Shown here piece by piece: positions 61,440-64,000 of a DNA stretch of 64,000 nucleotides. The DNA is from Streptomyces sp. NBC_01445 (lineage in GTDB: Bacteria > Actinomycetota > Actinomycetes > Streptomycetales > Streptomycetaceae). The notes beneath the pieces were generated by a model. That model saw only the letters and a program-made list of their open reading frames with translations, did no database searches and was not told the DNA's origin. The position numbers were made by a program, and so were the translations under genes. The stretch covers positions 9,393,001-9,457,000 of the forward strand of contig NZ_CP109485.1 in the NCBI RefSeq assembly GCF_035918235.1, given 5' to 3'. Numbering within the stretch: the first letter of the stretch is position 1; each line of letters opens with the position of its first letter.

Positions 61440-63091
61440 TGCGCGGCCCCGATGCCGGCGGCCCACGGGGAGTACAAGTAGGAGATGGTGGTGGGGGCGC
61501 CGGTGATCCGCTTGTTGAGGAACAGGGCGGTGGGCCACTCGGCGACCGGGATCCACAGCACCTGACCGGCCGCCTTCCGCTGGAGTTCGGCCTCTGTCGT
61601 CAGGCGCTCGACCGGGTCGTACGTGGCGCGGGCCCGGTCGACCAGGCGGTCGTACGAGCGGTCGCTGTAGCCGGCGAAGTTCTGGTACGCGCCCGTCCGG
61701 AAGTTGCTGAGCAGGTCCAGCGGATCGGTGATCGAGTCGTAGTACGTCTCGGGGAACATGTCGATGCCCTTGCGCGCCTGCGGGTCCGTGAACAGCGCGG
61801 TGAAGGCGTTGGGAGCGATGGTCTTGAGCTTGATGTCGAGCCCGATCTCGCTGCCCGCGGCCTGGACGGCGGTGGCGAGCAGCGACACGTCCTGACCGAT
61901 CGAACTGGTGGCGACGGTGAGCGTCTTGCCGGTGGCGCCGGCTGCCTTGATCAGTTTCTTCGCCTTGCTCAGGTTCGGCTCGGCGGACGGGAGTCCGTCG
62001 AAGGCGGCCTTGCGTACCGATTCCGGGGCGGCGGCCCAAGCAGCCTTCGTCGTGAGGGAGTTGGTGACGGTTCCCGCGCCGCTCAGGCCGGTCTTGAGGA
62101 AGCCCCGGCGGTCCAGAGCCAGCGACAGCGCGCGCCGGACCCGGACATCACCGAGCGGTCCGCGCATGTTGGTGACATTGACGTTGACCGTGCTGAGCCC
62201 CTCACCGAAGGAGAGGGTCCCGACACCTGAGGAGCGCAGTGCGCCGTAGCTCTCGGTGGGGATGAGGTATCCGCCGTCCACCTCGCCGCTGAGCATGGCC
62301 TTGGTGCGCGCGGAGGAGTCACTGAGGAAGCGGAACACCGCTTTGGCGGACTTGGCCTTCGTTCCCCGGTAGCGGTCGAAGCGCCGCAGCTCGATCGACT
62401 GGCCCTTGTCCCACTTGCCCAGCTCGTACGGTCCCGAGCAGGCGAGTCCACCGGAGGTGCCGTAGTCCCGGCCCGCGGCCCTGACCCCGGACCGGCTTGC
62501 CACCACTCCGGCGGCGGTCGCCATGTACTGGGGGAACTGCGAATCGGGCCGCTTCAGTTTGACGGTGACCTGGAGCGGGCCGGTCTTGTCGAGCGAGGCG
62601 ACGTTCTCGAAGACCTGCGCCCACGCCGCCCCGTTGTGCGGGTTCATCTGCCGCCCGAGGCTGAAGAGGACGTCGTCGGCGGTCAGGACGCGCCCGTCGT
62701 GGAAGCGCACGCCGTCGCGCAGGTCGTACACCCAGGTCAGCGGGTCGGGATTGGACGCCTTCCTGGCCAGACCCGGCGCCAGTCTCAGGTCGGGCGTCCA
62801 CCGCATCAGGCTCTCGCACACATTGGAGAGGATCATGTTCTGCGGGTAGTCGAACGCCGAGATGTAGTCGAGCGTCGGGGGCTCCGCGTACAGCGCCCAC
62901 GTGAACGAGTCGATCCGGCCCTTCGCCCGTGGCGTGTTCGCGGACAGCCGGAAGTCGGTACCCGCGCCCGAGGCGCCGGTGCCCGGCGGTCCCGCACACG
63001 CGGGGACCAGGAGAATGGCGGACAGGGCAGCGGCCAGCAGGGCGGGACGGCCGGCCCCGCGTCTTCCCGGCCGGGGTGGTGTGGTGTGCAT
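61436..63091 (-). CDS. Peptide ABC transporter substrate-binding lipoprotein
   Basis: 551 residues of the SBP_bac_5 type. The lipobox is ILLVPAC, followed by a Gly/Ala-rich spacer. TWALYAEPPTLDYISAFDYP, then VYDLRDGVRFHDGRVLTADD and SGPYELGKWDKGQSIELRRF match oligopeptide/nickel/opine binding proteins. It sits 47 bp downstream of the first agmatine deiminase gene and starts the five-gene importer. Arginine-containing peptides or guanidino compounds are likely ligands because deiminase genes flank it, but this is inference. Confidence 0.92.
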   Translation of the reverse strand: MHTTPPRPGRRGAGRPALLAAALSAILLVPACAGPPGTGASGAGTDFRLSANTPRAKGRIDSFTWALYAEPPTLDYISAFDYPQNMILSNVCESLMRWTPDLRLAPGLARKASNPDPLTWVYDLRDGVRFHDGRVLTADDVLFSLGRQMNPHNGAAWAQVFENVASLDKTGPLQVTVKLKRPDSQFPQYMATAAGVVASRSGVRAAGRDYGTSGGLACSGPYELGKWDKGQSIELRRFDRYRGTKAKSAKAVFRFLSDSSARTKAMLSGEVDGGYLIPTESYGALRSSGVGTLSFGEGLSTVNVNVTNMRGPLGDVRVRRALSLALDRRGFLKTGLSGAGTVTNSLTTKAAWAAAPESVRKAAFDGLPSAEPNLSKAKKLIKAAGATGKTLTVATSSIGQDVSLLATAVQAAGSEIGLDIKLKTIAPNAFTALFTDPQARKGIDMFPETYYDSITDPLDLLSNFRTGAYQNFAGYSDRSYDRLVDRARATYDPVERLTTEAELQRKAAGQVLWIPVAEWPTALFLNKRITGAPTTISYLYSPWAAGIGAAQ

Positions 63092-63138
63092 CGGCGCGGT
63101 TCCTCTCCGTACGTACGTCGCCGAGGGTGAGGAACTGC

Positions 63139-64000
63139 TCAGGCGCGCGAACGCGCGGCGGGGACCTGCTGGGTGATGCAGTGGACACCGCCACCGCCGT
63201 GGGCGATCACGCGGGCGGTCACGCCGACGACTTTGCGCCCGGGACAGGCCTGCGCGATGACCTCCAGGGCCTGCGCGTCCTGAGGCAGCCCGGCGACGGG
63301 TACGACCACGCCGCCGTTGGCCACATAGAAGTTGAGGTATCCGACCTCGACGGGCTCTCCCTCGACCTCGACGAACGCGCTCTGCGGCAGATCGACGATC
63401 TCCAGCGTCCGCCCCGTCGCGTCGGGCGTGGCCTCAAGGACCGCCCGGTTGGCGCGCATCCGCGCGTAGTCGGGGTGCTCGGGATCATCCGGCAGCTGTA
63501 CGACGACCTTGCCGGGGGCGACGAACGCGCAGACGCCGTCCACGTGACCGTCCGTCTCCGTGTCCAGAAGCCCGCCGTACGGCAGCCAGATCACCTTGGT
63601 GACACCGAGCCGGGCCTTCAGTTCCGCCTCGATCTCCGCCCTGGTCAGGCCCGGATTGCGGTTGGGGTGGAGCAGGCACTGCTCAGTGGTGATCAGCGTG
63701 CCCTCACCGTCCACGGTGATCGCCCCGCCCTCCAGGATCATCTCGGAGCGGTCGGCCGGGACACCGAGCCGTTCGAGCAGCAGAGCACTGATGCGGTCGT
63801 CGGCGTCGTACGGGTGGTGCTTGCCGCCCCAGGCGTTGAAACGGAAGTCCACGCCGGCCCGGCGGCCGTCGGGGCCGAGCACGAACAGCGGCGCGGAGTC
63901 GCGGAACCACGAGTCGTCCGTGGGCAGTTCGATCACCTCGACGTCTTCGCCGCACAGGTCACGGGCCTCGGCTGCGTGGCCGGGCGGCGCGACCATGGTC
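63139..64000 (-). CDS. Agmatine deiminase, C-terminal part (gene cut by window end)
   Basis: The frame is open through base 64000, so about 285 C-terminal residues are present and the N-terminus (about 50-60 residues) is missing. The PAD_porph motifs are complete: DDSWFRDSAPLFV, FNAWGGKHHPYD, EGGAITVDGEGTL, TDGHVDGVCAFV and the catalytic cysteine in GGGGVHCITQQVPA. Because the start is not visible, the presence of a signal peptide cannot be judged, but this type is normally cytoplasmic. It hydrolyses agmatine to N-carbamoylputrescine. It is first of the deiminase-transport group. Confidence 0.92.
   Translation of the reverse strand, partial: TMVAPPGHAAEARDLCGEDVEVIELPTDDSWFRDSAPLFVLGPDGRRAGVDFRFNAWGGKHHPYDADDRISALLLERLGVPADRSEMILEGGAITVDGEGTLITTEQCLLHPNRNPGLTRAEIEAELKARLGVTKVIWLPYGGLLDTETDGHVDGVCAFVAPGKVVVQLPDDPEHPDYARMRANRAVLEATPDATGRTLEIVDLPQSAFVEVEGEPVEVGYLNFYVANGGVVVPVAGLPQDAQALEVIAQACPGRKVVGVTARVIAHGGGGVHCITQQVPAARSRA

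Overview
The window is chromosomal DNA of a Streptomyces or a very close actinomycete. It is about 70% G+C with strong third-position GC. Many starts are GTG, and there are many ATGA/GTGA gene overlaps. Secreted proteins often carry Tat signals, there is a SigF-type sigma factor and an FprA-type ferredoxin reductase, and two rare TTA (bldA-type) codons occur. I count about 55 protein genes, one initiator tRNA, one TnpB-only insertion element and several broken genes. I see no CRISPR array, phage, integrase or antibiotic megasynthase.

Region 1 (1-17.7 kb) is a glucan-degradation block. It holds a secreted GH87-type alpha-1,3-glucanase, a ROK regulator with a sugar ABC importer and a GH1 beta-glucosidase, a sulfite-oxidase-like protein, a Tat-exported GH55 beta-1,3-glucanase, a secreted DUF1996 protein, a secreted clan GH-A hydrolase with a discoidin domain, and a LacI regulator. 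Palindromes with an AGCGCT core precede GH55, DUF1996 and lacI, so these look like one local regulon. The enzymes fit attack on fungal cell-wall glucan outside the cell, uptake of oligosaccharides, and cleavage to glucose inside. The GH87 and DUF1996 genes each carry a TTA codon in the signal-peptide region, which suggests developmental (bldA) control.

Region 2 (17.7-34.8 kb) is mixed: two alpha/beta hydrolases, a frameshifted PRC-barrel gene, a SigF-type sigma factor, a pyridoxamine-oxidase-like protein, an SDR, an MFS exporter divergent from a MarR regulator, an orphan GvpU, fprA behind an iron-box-like palindrome, initiator tRNA-Met, an orphan ATP-synthase-b-like gene, a KimA-like permease, a response-regulator remnant, an AfsR/LuxR-type ATPase that lacks its HTH, and a Tat-exported phospholipase C.

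Region 3 (34.9-43.7 kb) starts with a TnpB element. It is followed by a probable amine-catabolism locus: an APC permease, acyl-CoA dehydrogenase and ADP-forming acyl-CoA ligase operon, divergent from a flavin amine oxidase and an unusual XRE-TetR fusion regulator. The shared promoter region holds two inverted copies of a 25-bp element.

Region 4 (43.8-56.5 kb) has a PAS-GAF-PP2C-HATPase phosphatase, a DD-carboxypeptidase, two methyltransferases, a TetR gene divergent from a patatin-P450 pair with palindromic operators, an epimerase, and small secreted or membrane proteins.

Region 5 (56.6-64 kb, minus strand) is a tight unit: a cytoplasmic agmatine deiminase (cut by the window end), a complete oligopeptide-type ABC importer, and a second, Tat-exported agmatine/arginine deiminase. 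It is probably a guanidino-compound or peptide scavenging system.
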